Shown piece by piece: positions 25,624 to 35,094 of a stretch of 55,034 bases of DNA; positions within the stretch are counted from its first letter, which is position 1; each line of letters begins with the position of its first letter. Origin of the DNA: Microvirga aerophila (GTDB lineage: Bacteria; Pseudomonadota; Alphaproteobacteria; Rhizobiales; Beijerinckiaceae). The notes under the pieces are model-generated. The model searched no databases. It was not told the DNA's origin and saw only the letters and a program-made list of their open reading frames with translations. Both the position numbers and the translations under genes were made by a program. Location of the stretch: contig NZ_QOIO01000037.1 in assembly GCF_003332305.1 (NCBI RefSeq), positions 1 to 55,034 on the forward strand, given 5' to 3'.

Positions 25624-27089
25624 GACTGTCCTGCCGTTTCCGAAAAGGCCGCAGGGCTGTCGGCCCTGGTCGTTACGACTTTTCCGGGGTTGAGAATGTT
25701 TTGCGGATCGAGGGTCCGCTTGATGCTTCGCATGAGATCGAGGGCAACTGGGTCCTTGTAATGGGGAAGCTCATCTAGCTTGATGAGCCCGATCCCGTGC
25801 TCGGCGGAGATCGATCCGTTCATGCCGTTCACGATGTCATGGACGATCCGGTTGAAGTGCTCCCAGCGGGCAAGAAAGGCACTCTTGTCCATGCTGACCG
25901 GCTGGGAAAGATTGAAGTGGATATTGCCGTCGCCGATATGCCCGAAGGCGCAGACGCGGATGCCTGGCATCTCCGCCTCGCAGGCTCCCGTGGCCACCTC
26001 GATGAACTCGGCGACCCGCGAGACGGGCACGGCGACGTCATGCTTGATCGACCCTCCCTCGAGGCGCTGCACCTCGGACAGATCTTCACGCAACGCCCAG
26101 AGCGCTTGGCTTTGCGCCTCGCTCGATCCGATAACTGCATCTTCGATCAAGCCCTCTTCAAGACCTTCGCCGAGTAGCGTTTCCATGAGGCTCTGGAGGT
26201 CTGCATCCTTTTGGGATGAGGACAGTTCGATGAGCGCATAGAATGGGTGGCGGCCGGACAGCGGCCGTGGCGCGGCGGGTCTGTGCTTGAGAATGATTTC
26301 CAGGCCGAAATCCGCCATGGTCTCGAAAGCCGTCAGCTGGTCCGACGCCCGTTCGCGCAGACGTTCGAAGACCTTGAGGACGTGGTGCGGCGACGGGCAG
26401 CCGACAAAAGCCGTCACCCGAGTATGCGCCTTGGGGAAAAGCTTCAGGACCGCCGCCGTGATGATGCCGAGGGTCCCCTCCGATCCGATGAAGAGGTTTT
26501 TCAGGTCGTACCCGGTATTGTCCTTGCGCAGCCCCTTCAGGCCGTTCCAGATCCGGCCGTCCGCCAGCACGACTTCGAGGCCAAGGGTCAGCTCGCGCAT
26601 ATTGCCATAGCGCAGGACGGCGGTACCGCCCGCATTGGTCGCGAGATTTCCGCCGATGCAGCATGATCCCTCCGACGCAAGGGAAAGCGGAAACAGATAG
26701 CCAGCCCGATCGGCGGCCTCCTGGACGGATTTCAAGATGCATCCGGCCTCGACGGTGATGGTTGCGTTCACCGCCTCGACCTCCCGGATGCGGTCGAGGC
26801 GGGCCAGGGACAGGACCACGCCCCCATAGGGCACGCCTCCGCCCACGAGGCCGGTATTGCCGCCCTGCGGAACGATCGGAACTCCTGCCTCGGCGCATGA
26901 CCGCACGGCGAACGCAACTTCGTCCAAGTCACGGGGACGCAGGACCGCCAGGGCCTGTCCTTGGTAGAGCCCCCGCGTCTCGACCAGATAGCCGCCGATG
27001 TCGCCGGCCTCGGTCAGCACGGAACCGGGCCCCAGCCGCGCCGTCAGGGTCCGGATCAGGGCAGCGCTGTCAATTGCCTGGGTTGCCAT
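25620..27089 (-). CDS. FAD-linked oxidase, D-2-hydroxyacid dehydrogenase type
   Basis: A 489-aa flavoprotein of the FAD_binding_4 plus FAD-oxidase C-terminal type (GlcD, D-2-hydroxyglutarate or D-lactate dehydrogenase relatives). The FAD loop is PQGGNTGLVGG at about 74-84, then SEGSCCIGGNLATNAGG and NLFIGSEGTLGIIT. The C-terminal metal/substrate motif is HIGDGNIHFN and the closing segment is DPQNILNPGKV. The substrate is a D-2-hydroxy acid, not further defined. Coupling with a KDG-kinase-like gene hints at sugar-acid catabolism. Confidence 0.88.
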   Translation of the reverse strand: MATQAIDSAALIRTLTARLGPGSVLTEAGDIGGYLVETRGLYQGQALAVLRPRDLDEVAFAVRSCAEAGVPIVPQGGNTGLVGGGVPYGGVVLSLARLDRIREVEAVNATITVEAGCILKSVQEAADRAGYLFPLSLASEGSCCIGGNLATNAGGTAVLRYGNMRELTLGLEVVLADGRIWNGLKGLRKDNTGYDLKNLFIGSEGTLGIITAAVLKLFPKAHTRVTAFVGCPSPHHVLKVFERLRERASDQLTAFETMADFGLEIILKHRPAAPRPLSGRHPFYALIELSSSQKDADLQSLMETLLGEGLEEGLIEDAVIGSSEAQSQALWALREDLSEVQRLEGGSIKHDVAVPVSRVAEFIEVATGACEAEMPGIRVCAFGHIGDGNIHFNLSQPVSMDKSAFLARWEHFNRIVHDIVNGMNGSISAEHGIGLIKLDELPHYKDPVALDLMRSIKRTLDPQNILNPGKVVTTRADSPAAFSETAGQS

Positions 27090-27111
27090 CCTGGCTCCTT
27101 AGCGCATCGGG

Positions 27112-27135
27112 CGGAAAAGTGGACGCGCTTTTTCG
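27112..27135. repeat. Short hairpin repeat resembling a dispersed Hyphomicrobiales element
   Basis: CGGAAAAG (27112-27119) and CTTTTTCG (27128-27135) form an imperfect stem just upstream of the FAD oxidase gene, next to GCGCATCGGG. This GCATCGG-GGAAAAGTGGA pattern looks like a dispersed intergenic repeat of the order, but only one copy is in the window. Confidence 0.4.
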
Positions 27136-27198
27136 AGTAGGCATCGGATGAGTCCCAAAAGCAGTGTCCAGATGCTCACGTGAAGCCTCTTTCATCGC

Positions 27199-27300
27199 GT
27201 CTTGCGGCGCGGACCGCAAGACCCAAAGAACATGGTGCCATCTGTCTGATACAATTAAGCAATGGGGCCGTCCCCCAAGGCCGCCCCTTGCCTTTTTTTG
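27199..27300 (+). ncRNA. Structured leader or small RNA upstream of the opine-type transporter
   Basis: Part of a 302-base divergent spacer. The first hairpin is perfect: GTCTTGCGG (27199-27207) with CCGCAAGAC (27214-27222), 6-base loop. A second hairpin (GGGGC...GCCCC, about 27264-27287) is followed by TTGCC and seven T at 27293-27299, which looks like an intrinsic terminator. No gene on the plus strand ends here, so the terminator must end a leader (attenuation of the downstream binding-protein gene, ATG at 27392) or an independent small RNA. I could not match it to a known riboswitch class. Confidence 0.5.
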
Positions 27301-27391
27301 AAGTTTGACCGTTACTGCGTCACAGCGCGACCCAATGGGCTGCGGGAAACAAGGCTCGGCTCAGCACGAGCCCCAGAATAAGGGAACATCT

Positions 27392-28237
27392 ATGAAGTTC
27401 GTTAAGAGCATCGGCTTGGCTATCCTGGGCTCCACCCTTGCGATCGGTGGCGCTGCGGCGCAGGACAAGACCGTGAAGATCGCCACTGAGGGCGCCTATG
27501 AGCCGTGGAACTTCACCGGCCCCGGCGGCAAGCTGGAAGGGTTCGAGGTCGACCTCGCCAACGAGCTGTGCAATCGCATGAAGGTGAAGTGCGAGATCGT
27601 GGCCCAGGACTGGGATGGCATCATCCCGGCCCTGCAGGCCAAGAAGTACGACGCCATCATGGCTGGCATGAGCATCACCGACGAGCGCAAGAAGGTTATC
27701 GACTTCTCGAACCCCTACGCGGCCGGACCCAACGGTTTCCTGGTCGCCAAGAACTCACCGCTCGCCAAGATGCCCGGCACGGGGCAGGCCTTCAACCTCA
27801 GCAGCCAGCAGGCTGAGGGCGAGAAGGCCATCGAGGCCCTCAAGCCGGTGCTGAAAGGCAAGACGGTCGGCGTCCAGGTCTCGACGATCCACGCCAATTT
27901 CGCCGACAAATATCTGAAGGGCACGGCCGAGGTTCGCGAGTACAAGACCACCGAGCAACACGACCTCGACCTCGCGGCCGGCCGCATCGACGCCGTTCTG
28001 GCGGACGCAACCGCCCTCAATGGCACCCTGCGCAAGCCCGAGTTCAAGGACTACGTCCTGGTTGGACCATCGATCACCGGCGGCCTTCTCGGCCCAGGCG
28101 TCGGCGTTGGGCTTCGGCAGGGCGAGACTGCCCTGAAGCAGCAGTTCAACGATGCGATTGCCGCCGCCAAGGCAGACGGCACTCTCAAGAAATTGTCTGA
28201 GAAGTGGTTCAAGATCGACACCACTCCCCGGAGCTGA
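27392..28237 (+). CDS. Polar amino acid/opine ABC transporter substrate-binding protein 1
   Basis: A 281-aa periplasmic binding protein (SBP_bac_3 family; lysine/arginine/ornithine, octopine or nopaline type). Signal peptide 1-23 ends AAAQ. The ligand-site regions EGAYEPWNFTGPGGKLEGFE, VAQDWDGIIPALQAKKYDAI and GMSITDERKKVIDFS are visible. The ATG at 27392 follows AAGGGAAC; an earlier in-frame start at 27305 is not conserved-looking and would precede the signal peptide. A terminator follows, so this gene is separated from the second binding protein and the permeases. Confidence 0.93.
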   Translation: MKFVKSIGLAILGSTLAIGGAAAQDKTVKIATEGAYEPWNFTGPGGKLEGFEVDLANELCNRMKVKCEIVAQDWDGIIPALQAKKYDAIMAGMSITDERKKVIDFSNPYAAGPNGFLVAKNSPLAKMPGTGQAFNLSSQQAEGEKAIEALKPVLKGKTVGVQVSTIHANFADKYLKGTAEVREYKTTEQHDLDLAAGRIDAVLADATALNGTLRKPEFKDYVLVGPSITGGLLGPGVGVGLRQGETALKQQFNDAIAAAKADGTLKKLSEKWFKIDTTPRS

Positions 28238-28257
28238 TCCCGTCTCTGCGAATCCCC

Positions 28258-28285
28258 AAGGCGCGGCTGAAGCCGCGCCTTTTTT
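28258..28285 (+). terminator. Intrinsic terminator after binding protein 1
   Basis: AAGGCGCGGC (28258-28267), loop TGAA, GCCGCGCCTT (28272-28281) and a six-T run (28280-28285). Confidence 0.9.
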
Positions 28286-28466
28286 GTCTGATTCAGCGCC
28301 GAATGCGACGGAAAACGCCATTGAGGGCGCTTTATTCGGCACGAATGGGACTTGCGCTGGCTTAGCTTTTGAATGTTAGCTTCCGGTAGCGGATGAGCGG
28401 CGTCGGCTGGGCCGAAACCTTCACCGGATAAAAGGCTCAGTTCAATCTGACCAACAGGGAACGACG

Positions 28467-29312
28467 ATGAAACTGTTCAAAGCACTCGGTTTTGGCCTGG
28501 TGGCTTCTGCTCTTGCGATCAGCGGCGCTGCGGCGCAGGACAAGACCGTGAAGATCGCCACTGAGGGCGCCTACGCGCCGTGGAACTTCACCGGCGCGGG
28601 CGGCAAGCTGGAAGGGTTCGAGATCGACTTGGCCAACGACCTGTGCGGCCGCATGAAGGTGAAGTGCGAGATCGTGGCCCAGGACTGGGACGGCATCATC
28701 CCGGCCCTGCAGGCCAAGAAGTACGACGCCATCATGGCCGGCATGAATATCACCGATAAGCGCCTTGAGGTCATCGGCTTCTCGCGCGCCTATGCGTCGG
28801 GCGTACACGGCTGGAGCGTCATGAAGGACTCGCCCCTCGTGAAGCTTGCCGGCGAGGGCAAGCGGTTCAGCCTTGAAAAGGACGCCGCGGGCGCCAAGGC
28901 GATGATCGAGGAGTGGAAACCGCTGCTGAAGGGCAAAACCGTCGGCGTTCAGGGCTCTACGGTCAACTCCCAGTTCCTTGAGAAGTATCTCAAGGATACG
29001 ATCACGATCCGGGAATACAAAACCACGGAGCAGCATGACCTCGACCTCTCGGCCGGCCGTCTCGACGCGATTTTCGCCGCCCACTCGTTCCTGAAGGCAT
29101 CGACGGAAAAGCCTGAATTCAAGGACATGGTCATTGCCGGTGGCGCCGTGAGCAGCGACGTGCTTGGGCGCGGCGTGGCGGTTGGCATGCGCAAGGACGA
29201 CGCGGAGCTGAAGGCCATGTTCGATACGGCCATTCAGGCCGCGATCGCGGACGGAACGGTTCAAAAGCTGACCCAGAAATGGTTCAAGATCGACATGACG
29301 CCGCAAACCTGA
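28467..29312 (+). CDS. Polar amino acid/opine ABC transporter substrate-binding protein 2
   Basis: A second 281-aa binding protein, a tandem paralogue of the first. The N-terminal lobe is nearly the same, even at DNA level (28524-28750 against 27450-27675), while the central and C-terminal parts differ strongly. For example ITDKRLEVIGFSRAYASGVH replaces ITDERKKVIDFSNPYAAGPN. This suggests duplication followed by divergence of ligand choice, or gene conversion of the 5' part. A signal peptide is present, ending AAAQ. A stem-loop lies between it and the permease genes. Confidence 0.93.
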   Translation: MKLFKALGFGLVASALAISGAAAQDKTVKIATEGAYAPWNFTGAGGKLEGFEIDLANDLCGRMKVKCEIVAQDWDGIIPALQAKKYDAIMAGMNITDKRLEVIGFSRAYASGVHGWSVMKDSPLVKLAGEGKRFSLEKDAAGAKAMIEEWKPLLKGKTVGVQGSTVNSQFLEKYLKDTITIREYKTTEQHDLDLSAGRLDAIFAAHSFLKASTEKPEFKDMVIAGGAVSSDVLGRGVAVGMRKDDAELKAMFDTAIQAAIADGTVQKLTQKWFKIDMTPQT

Positions 29313-29318
29313 CAAGAG

Positions 29319-29362
29319 CGGACAGGCTGCCTGGCCGCCAACGGTTCCAGGCTGCCTGTCCG
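29319..29362 (+). other. Long stem-loop without U-run between binding protein and permease
   Basis: CGGACAGGCTGCCTGG (29319-29334) and CCAGGCTGCCTGTCCG (29347-29362) pair at 15 of 16 positions with a 12-base loop. No T-run follows, so it probably protects the binding-protein mRNA end after processing and does not act as a full terminator. Confidence 0.75.
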
Positions 29363-29435
29363 GCTCAATCGGCGGAATGTGTTTGACGGCTTTTCACTTC
29401 CCGTACGGAGGTGAAACTTATTCAGGAAACGAAGC

Positions 29436-30158
29436 GTGCAGCAGTTGAGCTATTTCGAGCTCGTCGGCTTTGGCCCCAACGGCTGGGGGTGGGCACTGCT
29501 CACCGCAACCGGCATGACGCTCGCGGTCGCCGCCTGCGGCTTTCTCATCGGATCGGTCGTCGGCACGTTCGTCGCCTGGGGCAAGATCGGCGGCAACCTA
29601 GCGGTTCGGAGTCTTGCGGACGGATACACGACTGTTCTGCGCGGCATACCGGACCTTCTCGTCATCTACCTGTTCTACTTCGGCGGCAGCGCCGCACTCG
29701 GGGCCATCGGCAGTCTGTTTGGCGCGGAAGGCTTCATCGGCGTGCCTGCCTTCCTGACTGGGGCGCTCGCCATTGGCATCGTTTCCGGCGCCTACCAGGC
29801 CGAGGTCTTCCGAGGCGCCTTCCAGGTCGTGAGCAAGGGCGAGATTGAAGCGGCGCGCTCCGTCGGCATGCACCGCTGGTTGATGTTCCGGCGCATCATC
29901 GCGCCGCAGGTTCTTCGCTATGCCATTCCGGGCCTTGGCAATACGTGGCAGCTGGTTCTCAAGGAATCGGCCTTGATTTCGGTGACCGGCCTCGTCGAGT
30001 TGCTGCGCCAGTCCCACATCGCCGCCGGCTCGACGCGGCGGCCGTTCGACTTCTACATCACGGCGGCGGTTCTCTACCTCATCATTACCTGGGTTTCGAC
30101 CTACTTGTTCCAACGGGCTGAAACCTACTCGCTGCGCGGCCTGCGGAGGGCATCCTGA
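29436..30158 (+). CDS. Polar amino acid/opine ABC transporter permease 1
   Basis: A 240-aa HisQ/OccQ-type permease. It has five or so helices and the EAA loop EIEAARSVGMHRWLMFRRII, which docks on the ATPase. The start is GTG at 29436, after AGGAAACG. Its stop overlaps the next permease start as TGATG. With binding proteins 1 and 2 and the ATPase it forms a complete importer, likely for arginine/ornithine-like or opine compounds. Confidence 0.92.
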   Translation: MQQLSYFELVGFGPNGWGWALLTATGMTLAVAACGFLIGSVVGTFVAWGKIGGNLAVRSLADGYTTVLRGIPDLLVIYLFYFGGSAALGAIGSLFGAEGFIGVPAFLTGALAIGIVSGAYQAEVFRGAFQVVSKGEIEAARSVGMHRWLMFRRIIAPQVLRYAIPGLGNTWQLVLKESALISVTGLVELLRQSHIAAGSTRRPFDFYITAAVLYLIITWVSTYLFQRAETYSLRGLRRAS

Positions 30159-30883
30159 TGGATTTCTCGTTCATGCGGGATACCTTCTTCAGCCTCCTGA
30201 GCGGAGTGCCGCTGACCTTGAATCTTGCGCTCACCGCGGTGGCGTTCGGGGCCGTCCTTGCCATGCTCCTCGCGCTCATGCGCATGTCGGGCATCCGTGT
30301 GCTCGACGCAATTGCGCAGGCCTATGTGTTCGTGTTTCGCGGCACGCCGCTGCTGGTGCAGATCTTCCTGATCTATTACGGCCTCGGACAGTTTCGCCCG
30401 ACCCTGCAGGAGCTTGGCCTCTGGACCTTCTTCCGTGAGCCCTATTGGTGCGCGGTTCTGGCCCTGACGCTGAACACCGGCGCCTATGCCAGCGAAATCT
30501 TCCGCGGCGGATTGCAATCCGTTCCGCATCAGCAGGTCGAGGCCGCACGGGCCTGCGGCATGTCGGGCTTCCTGCTGTTCCGCCGCATCGTCTTCCCCAT
30601 CGCAGTTCGGCAGGCGCTGCCGGCCTATGGCAGCGAAATCATCCTTATGGTGAAGGCAACGTCGCTTGCGTCGGTCATCACCATGATGGAGGTGACAGGC
30701 ATCGCCGCAAAGCTGATTTCCCAGACGTTTCGCGCCGTCGAGGTCTTCGTCGTGGCGGGCCTGATCTATCTCATCCTCAACTTCGCCATCACCCGCATCA
30801 TCATGGCGCTGGAATGGTGGCTATCGCCCCATCTGCGCCGCCCACCGGCCGTGGAGCCACGCCTCGAGGCGGCTCATGTCTAA
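30158..30883 (+). CDS. Polar amino acid/opine ABC transporter permease 2
   Basis: A 241-aa HisM/OccM-type permease. Conserved features are [20 protein letters not shown] and the ATPase-docking loop [20 protein letters not shown]. It overlaps the first permease gene by one base and the ATPase gene by eight, so the three are translated in series. It pairs with permease 1 as a heterodimer in the membrane. Confidence 0.92.
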   Translation: MDFSFMRDTFFSLLSGVPLTLNLALTAVAFGAVLAMLLALMRMSGIRVLDAIAQAYVFVFRGTPLLVQIFLIYYGLGQFRPTLQELGLWTFFREPYWCAVLALTLNTGAYASEIFRGGLQSVPHQQVEAARACGMSGFLLFRRIVFPIAVRQALPAYGSEIILMVKATSLASVITMMEVTGIAAKLISQTFRAVEVFVVAGLIYLILNFAITRIIMALEWWLSPHLRRPPAVEPRLEAAHV

Positions 30884-31670
30884 CGGAGTTTCGTCTTTGT
30901 CGCCCCAAAACGCTCCCGCCGTCTCGATCAGCAATCTTCGCAAGAGCTTCGGAGCTCTGGAAGTACTCAAAGGCATCTCTCTCGAGGCGCGGGAAGGAGA
31001 CGTCATCTCGATCCTGGGAGCCTCGGGCTCGGGCAAGTCGACGATGCTTCGCTGCATCAACATGCTTGAAGTGCCGGATTCCGGCGACGTCCGGATCGGC
31101 GGAGAAACGATCAAGCTGAAGAAGGGACGCAGAGGGGTGGAGCCTGCGGATCAAAGTCAGGTTGATCGCATCCGCTCCCGGGTCGCCATGGTGTTCCAGA
31201 GCTTCAATCTCTGGTCCCATATGACGATCCTCGAAAACGTCATCGAAGCTCCTGTTCACGTGCAGAAGCGTTCGAAGGCCGAGTGCATCGCGGAAGCCGA
31301 AGAACTGCTCACGAAGGTCGGAATCGTCGACAAGCGCAATCAATACCCGTCGCACCTCTCGGGAGGCCAGCAGCAGCGCGCCGCCATTGCGCGCGCCCTC
31401 GCCATGCACCCTCAGGTCATGCTCTTCGATGAACCGACCTCCGCCCTCGATCCCGAACTCGTCGGCGAGGTCCTGCGTGTGATGCGATCATTGGCCGAAG
31501 AGGGTCGCACCATGCTGGTGGTGACGCACGAAATGGGCTTTGCCCGGGACGTATCGAACCGGGTCGTGTTTCTGCACAAGGGCGTGGTGGAAGAGGAAGG
31601 GCCTCCAGCGGAGGTTTTCAGCGCTCCGAAGTCGGAGCGCTTCAAGCAGTTCATCTCAAGCCACAGGTAA
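30876..31670 (+). CDS. Polar amino acid/opine ABC transporter ATP-binding protein
   Basis: A 264-aa ATPase of the HisP/OccP class. Walker A is GASGSGKST at 48-56, signature LSGGQQQR at 161-168, Walker [15 protein letters not shown] from 181, switch His218. It ends three bases before the convergent stop of a small membrane protein gene, with no room for a terminator. Confidence 0.94.
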   Translation: MSNGVSSLSPQNAPAVSISNLRKSFGALEVLKGISLEAREGDVISILGASGSGKSTMLRCINMLEVPDSGDVRIGGETIKLKKGRRGVEPADQSQVDRIRSRVAMVFQSFNLWSHMTILENVIEAPVHVQKRSKAECIAEAEELLTKVGIVDKRNQYPSHLSGGQQQRAAIARALAMHPQVMLFDEPTSALDPELVGEVLRVMRSLAEEGRTMLVVTHEMGFARDVSNRVVFLHKGVVEEEGPPAEVFSAPKSERFKQFISSHR

Positions 31671-31673
31671 ACG

Positions 31674-32036
31674 TTACCGCCTGTCGATCCGGCGCATGGG
31701 TTCGCCCGACGGATAGCCCTCTCTATGGCCGATCCGCGGGTCATATGCGGACGGCCCGGGCTGGGAGCGCCGTAGGAATAGGCTGGCCACGGCCGGCACG
31801 GCCAGGATCAGGAGCGACACGAGGCCCCAGACGATCACGATCGCCGCGAGGCCTAAGCCCTTGAGAGTGGACAGCGCCCAGGACAGCCACTCGACCGTCT
31901 CGGGATGGTTCGTCACTGCATCGGCGTTCTGCGCGGCAAAGCCGCCAAAGACGTCGAGGAGACCATACGCGCCCCAGGCGAAAAGCGACCAGAGGGCCAC
32001 GCCGATCCAAGCCAGCACCCAAAGAGCGCGCCTCAT
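31674..32036 (-). CDS. Small two-helix membrane protein, unknown
   Basis: A 120-aa protein I do not recognise. The N-terminal helix is residues 4-28 (ALWVLAWIGVALWSLFAWGA), a second lies at about 62-88, and a basic, Arg-rich tail ends in MRRIDRR. It is encoded directly downstream of the DUF4112 gene with a four-base ATGA overlap, so the two probably act together at the membrane. Confidence 0.7.
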   Translation of the reverse strand: MRRALWVLAWIGVALWSLFAWGAYGLLDVFGGFAAQNADAVTNHPETVEWLSWALSTLKGLGLAAIVIVWGLVSLLILAVPAVASLFLRRSQPGPSAYDPRIGHREGYPSGEPMRRIDRR

Positions 32037-32476
32037 CGCGTTGTCTCCTTGACTGGAACGGCCGTGCCGTCGATCTCTCGCGGCCCGCGCTTCGGCATGC
32101 CCAGATGCTCATGAATGATGCGCAGGTTCCGTTCGTTCGACTTGTAGAAAACGTCAAAGACGTCACCGGCGAACGGGATTGCGCCGACTGCGGTATCGAC
32201 CGCTACGTTGCCGATCATGCGTGCGATCTTCCAGCGCGGAAGACCCAGCTGCCGCGCCTCCCAGATGATGTAGCTCGCCAGGGCAGCCGAAATGGCATCG
32301 CCGATACCAGGGACGAGGCCCAGGACGGCATCGAGGCCGACATGACGGTTCAGGCCCGGGATGAAGAAGGCGCTGTCCAAGAGCTTCGCCACCACAGTGA
32401 CCCTGGCGATGGCATCCTCTCGGGTAGGACCGGCCTTCTTGATAGCGTCGAAAACGGCGCCGCGCGCAGTGTTCAT
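32033..32476 (-). CDS. DUF4112 protein
   Basis: A 147-aa protein with the DUF4112 pattern: ARVTVVAKLLDSAFFIPGLN, then GLDAVLGLVPGIGDAISAAL, and AVGAIPFAGDVFDVFYKSN. The glycine-rich hydrophobic segments suggest membrane association. Function is unknown. The ATG at 32476 gives a sensible N-terminus; an upstream start at 32572 would add unconserved residues. It is divergent from the M15-like peptidase gene across 341 bases. Confidence 0.85.
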   Translation of the reverse strand: MNTARGAVFDAIKKAGPTREDAIARVTVVAKLLDSAFFIPGLNRHVGLDAVLGLVPGIGDAISAALASYIIWEARQLGLPRWKIARMIGNVAVDTAVGAIPFAGDVFDVFYKSNERNLRIIHEHLGMPKRGPREIDGTAVPVKETTR

Positions 32477-32817
32477 CTTTCCATTCTCTCTCGGCCGCCA
32501 GAGGGCGGATTGATACCGGGGATGTGTGCATCGACAGGCGCTGACGCAAGAGGTTCCGCGACGCAATATCATTTCGCTCTATCTGGCGTAATTCTATCAC
32601 GTCTTTGAGCTCAACAACAGTAGATACCCGTCTCTCCGCGGTCATGCTCTAGAATACCCCAAAAGGATAGTTTCTGGCCAGCAAGGTTGATCTTTGGTCG
32701 AAGGTCCTATTTAGGAAAGCAATCCGCCAGCATACTGGCCACCAATGGGCGAATGCCCTTAAAGGCGATTGCGCCGATAACCGAACATTGTGGGGGCTCA
32801 AGACGGGGAGAAACCCG
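32477..32817. other. Divergent spacer, nothing recognised
   Basis: A 341-base gap between the divergent DUF4112 and M15-like peptidase genes. I see no gene, no strong hairpin and no promoter I can defend, apart from a GGGGAG ribosome site before the plus-strand gene. Confidence 0.6.
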
Positions 32818-33351
32818 ATGAGCACTAATACTCGCGCTCGCCGAGCGCTGCCGCTTGCGTTGGTCACGACGGCCCTGCTTGTCCTGCACCCTTCCACTCC
32901 CCTCAGGGCTGAAAGTGACGCGCCAACCATCCAATATGCCAACCTGCCCTCCGGCGATCCGGCTGCGACCGGCAGCCTTCCTGGCCCCAACCAGAATATA
33001 TCGAGAACCCTGTCAGGCTTTCGCGCCTTCGTGGAGCAAGGCAGCATCATCCTTCGGACAAGCGCTCCGACCCAATGTCTTCCTGGAGACTTGCAAGCGG
33101 TCGTGGCCGACGTGGCGTCCAGGTTTGGCAGCGTTAGCGTCGAGTCCACCCACCGTAGCAGAGGCCGCAACTCGCGCGCGGGCGGGGCACGCCGCTCCCT
33201 GCATCTCTCCTGCCGCGCAATTGATTTCAGGGTCCGGACCCGCGCCCGGGGCGTAATGGCTTATTTGCGCTCGCGTCCCGAGGTCGGCGGCCTTAAAGTC
33301 TACCGGAACGGCATCATCCATACCGACAATGGAGAGCGCCGAAGCTGGTAA
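32818..33351 (+). CDS. Exported M15/DUF882-like peptidase domain protein
   Basis: A 177-aa exported protein. A signal peptide covers about 1-31 (ending LRAES). The C-terminal half carries the zinc-site pattern of the M15/YcbK-like murein peptidases: STHRSRGRN, SLHLSCRAIDFRV (H-x6-D), and IIHTDNGERRSW. It probably trims or binds peptidoglycan in the periplasm. The ATG at 32818 follows GGGGAG. It is 15 bases before ade but functionally unrelated to it. Confidence 0.75.
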   Translation: MSTNTRARRALPLALVTTALLVLHPSTPLRAESDAPTIQYANLPSGDPAATGSLPGPNQNISRTLSGFRAFVEQGSIILRTSAPTQCLPGDLQAVVADVASRFGSVSVESTHRSRGRNSRAGGARRSLHLSCRAIDFRVRTRARGVMAYLRSRPEVGGLKVYRNGIIHTDNGERRSW

Positions 33352-33366
33352 GCCCCTTGGAGCAGC

Positions 33367-35076
33367 ATGACGAGACAGCCTGACGCGACCACCATTGCAA
33401 CCCGCATCGCGCAGGGCCGTGGGGCTTCCCCGGCCGATCTAGTCATCACTGACGTGCGTCTGTTCGATCTGGTCACCGGGACACTGGCGCAAACGGATAT
33501 CGCCATCTGCGGCGACACGATCGTGGGCACCTATGGGCGATATCGGGGCCGTCGCACCGTCGACGGCCGCGGCCGCATCGCCGTGCCGGGTTTCATCGAC
33601 ACCCATCTGCACGTGGAATCGTCCCTTGTCACGCCGCTCGAGTTCGATCGGTGTGTGCTGCCCCATGGGGTGACAACGGCGATCTGCGATCCGCATGAGA
33701 TGGCGAACGTCATCGGCACGGCGGCTTTCGATTATTTTCTCGCCTGCGCAGAGCGCACGGCCCTCGACCTACGGGTGCAGTTATCGAGTTGCGTGCCGGC
33801 GACGCACCTGGAGACAGCGGGAGCGCGGATCGATGCTTCGGATCTCCTGCCCTATCGCGACCATCCCAAGGTGATCGGCCTTGCGGAGTTCATGAACTTT
33901 CCCGGCCTCCTCGCGAGTGATCCGGGTTGCCTTGCAAAGATCGAGGCATTCAACGCCCGGCATGTGGATGGTCACGCGCCTCTGGTACGCGGCCTCGATC
34001 TCAACGGATACCTTGCAGCGGGTATTCGCACCGACCACGAGACCACGACGGCGGACGAGGCCCTTGAGAAAATCCGCAAGGGCATGACCGTGCTGATGCG
34101 CGAGGGGTCCGTCTCGAAAGATCTGCACGCGCTGGCGCCCCTTCTCTCCGTGCAGACCTCTCCGTTTCTTACCCTGTGCACAGACGACCGCAATCCCCTC
34201 GATATCGCCGAAGAGGGTCATCTCGACTACATGATCCGCACCCTGATCGCCCTGGGCTGCGAACCGCTGGCGGCCTATCGCGCCGCCTCGCTGACCGCCG
34301 CGCGGGCGTTCGGTCTCAATGACCGTGGCATGATCGCGCCTGGCAAGCGGGCCGATATCGTCCTGCTCGACAATCTCGAAACCTGCGCCGTCTCCGATGT
34401 GATCACTGGCGGAAGACTGGTGGATGAGGCGCTGTTTGCATCACGCGGCGCAGTGGCGCCGGTTGGTCTCAACAGCGTGAAATCCGCCCCCGTCACGGCC
34501 GATCAATTTCGAATCACCGGTGCATCGGGCGGCGCCGACGTGATCGGCGTCATTCCCGGCAAGATCATCACCGAGCATCTGCGGCTCTCCCTGCCGCTGC
34601 GCGATGGCGCGCGACAGATCGATCTCGATCAGGATGTGGTGAAGGTCGCGGTCGTGGCCCGGCACGGCGTCAATCACAATATCGGCCTAGGCTTCGTCAA
34701 AGGCTTCGGGATGAAGCGCGGCGCCATTGCTTCCTCGGTGGGCCATGACAGTCACAATATCTGCGTCGTGGGCGCCGATGATGCGGACATGGCCGCAGCC
34801 GTGAATCGGCTGCGCGAGATCCAGGGCGGCTTCGTGGTGGTTGCAGGCGGTGTGGTGCGCGCCGAGCTTGCGCTGCCTATTGCCGGTCTCATGAGCGATC
34901 GATCTTATGAAGATGTTCGCGACGCGCTTTATCCGCTTAGGGATGCCGCCAAAGGTCTCGGCGTCACCCTTGCGGAGCCGTTCCTACAGGTCGCCTTCCT
35001 GCCGCTTCCGGTCATCCCCCACCTGAAGATTACCGATTTCGGCCTCGTCGATGTCGACAGAATGGAACTGGTATAA
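33367..35076 (+). CDS. ade: Adenine deaminase
   Basis: Metal-dependent amidohydrolase converting adenine to hypoxanthine and ammonia; 569 aa. The metal ligand motif DTHLHVESS is visible, followed by the family segments [35 protein letters not shown] and the C-terminal domain with [10 protein letters not shown]. It complements apt and mtnP at the left end of the window, giving two alternative fates for adenine. It starts 15 bases after the peptidase gene and is followed by a dehalogenase. Confidence 0.95.
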   Translation: MTRQPDATTIATRIAQGRGASPADLVITDVRLFDLVTGTLAQTDIAICGDTIVGTYGRYRGRRTVDGRGRIAVPGFIDTHLHVESSLVTPLEFDRCVLPHGVTTAICDPHEMANVIGTAAFDYFLACAERTALDLRVQLSSCVPATHLETAGARIDASDLLPYRDHPKVIGLAEFMNFPGLLASDPGCLAKIEAFNARHVDGHAPLVRGLDLNGYLAAGIRTDHETTTADEALEKIRKGMTVLMREGSVSKDLHALAPLLSVQTSPFLTLCTDDRNPLDIAEEGHLDYMIRTLIALGCEPLAAYRAASLTAARAFGLNDRGMIAPGKRADIVLLDNLETCAVSDVITGGRLVDEALFASRGAVAPVGLNSVKSAPVTADQFRITGASGGADVIGVIPGKIITEHLRLSLPLRDGARQIDLDQDVVKVAVVARHGVNHNIGLGFVKGFGMKRGAIASSVGHDSHNICVVGADDADMAAAVNRLREIQGGFVVVAGGVVRAELALPIAGLMSDRSYEDVRDALYPLRDAAKGLGVTLAEPFLQVAFLPLPVIPHLKITDFGLVDVDRMELV

Positions 35077-35094
35077 TCGATCCTCCCTCGGAAA

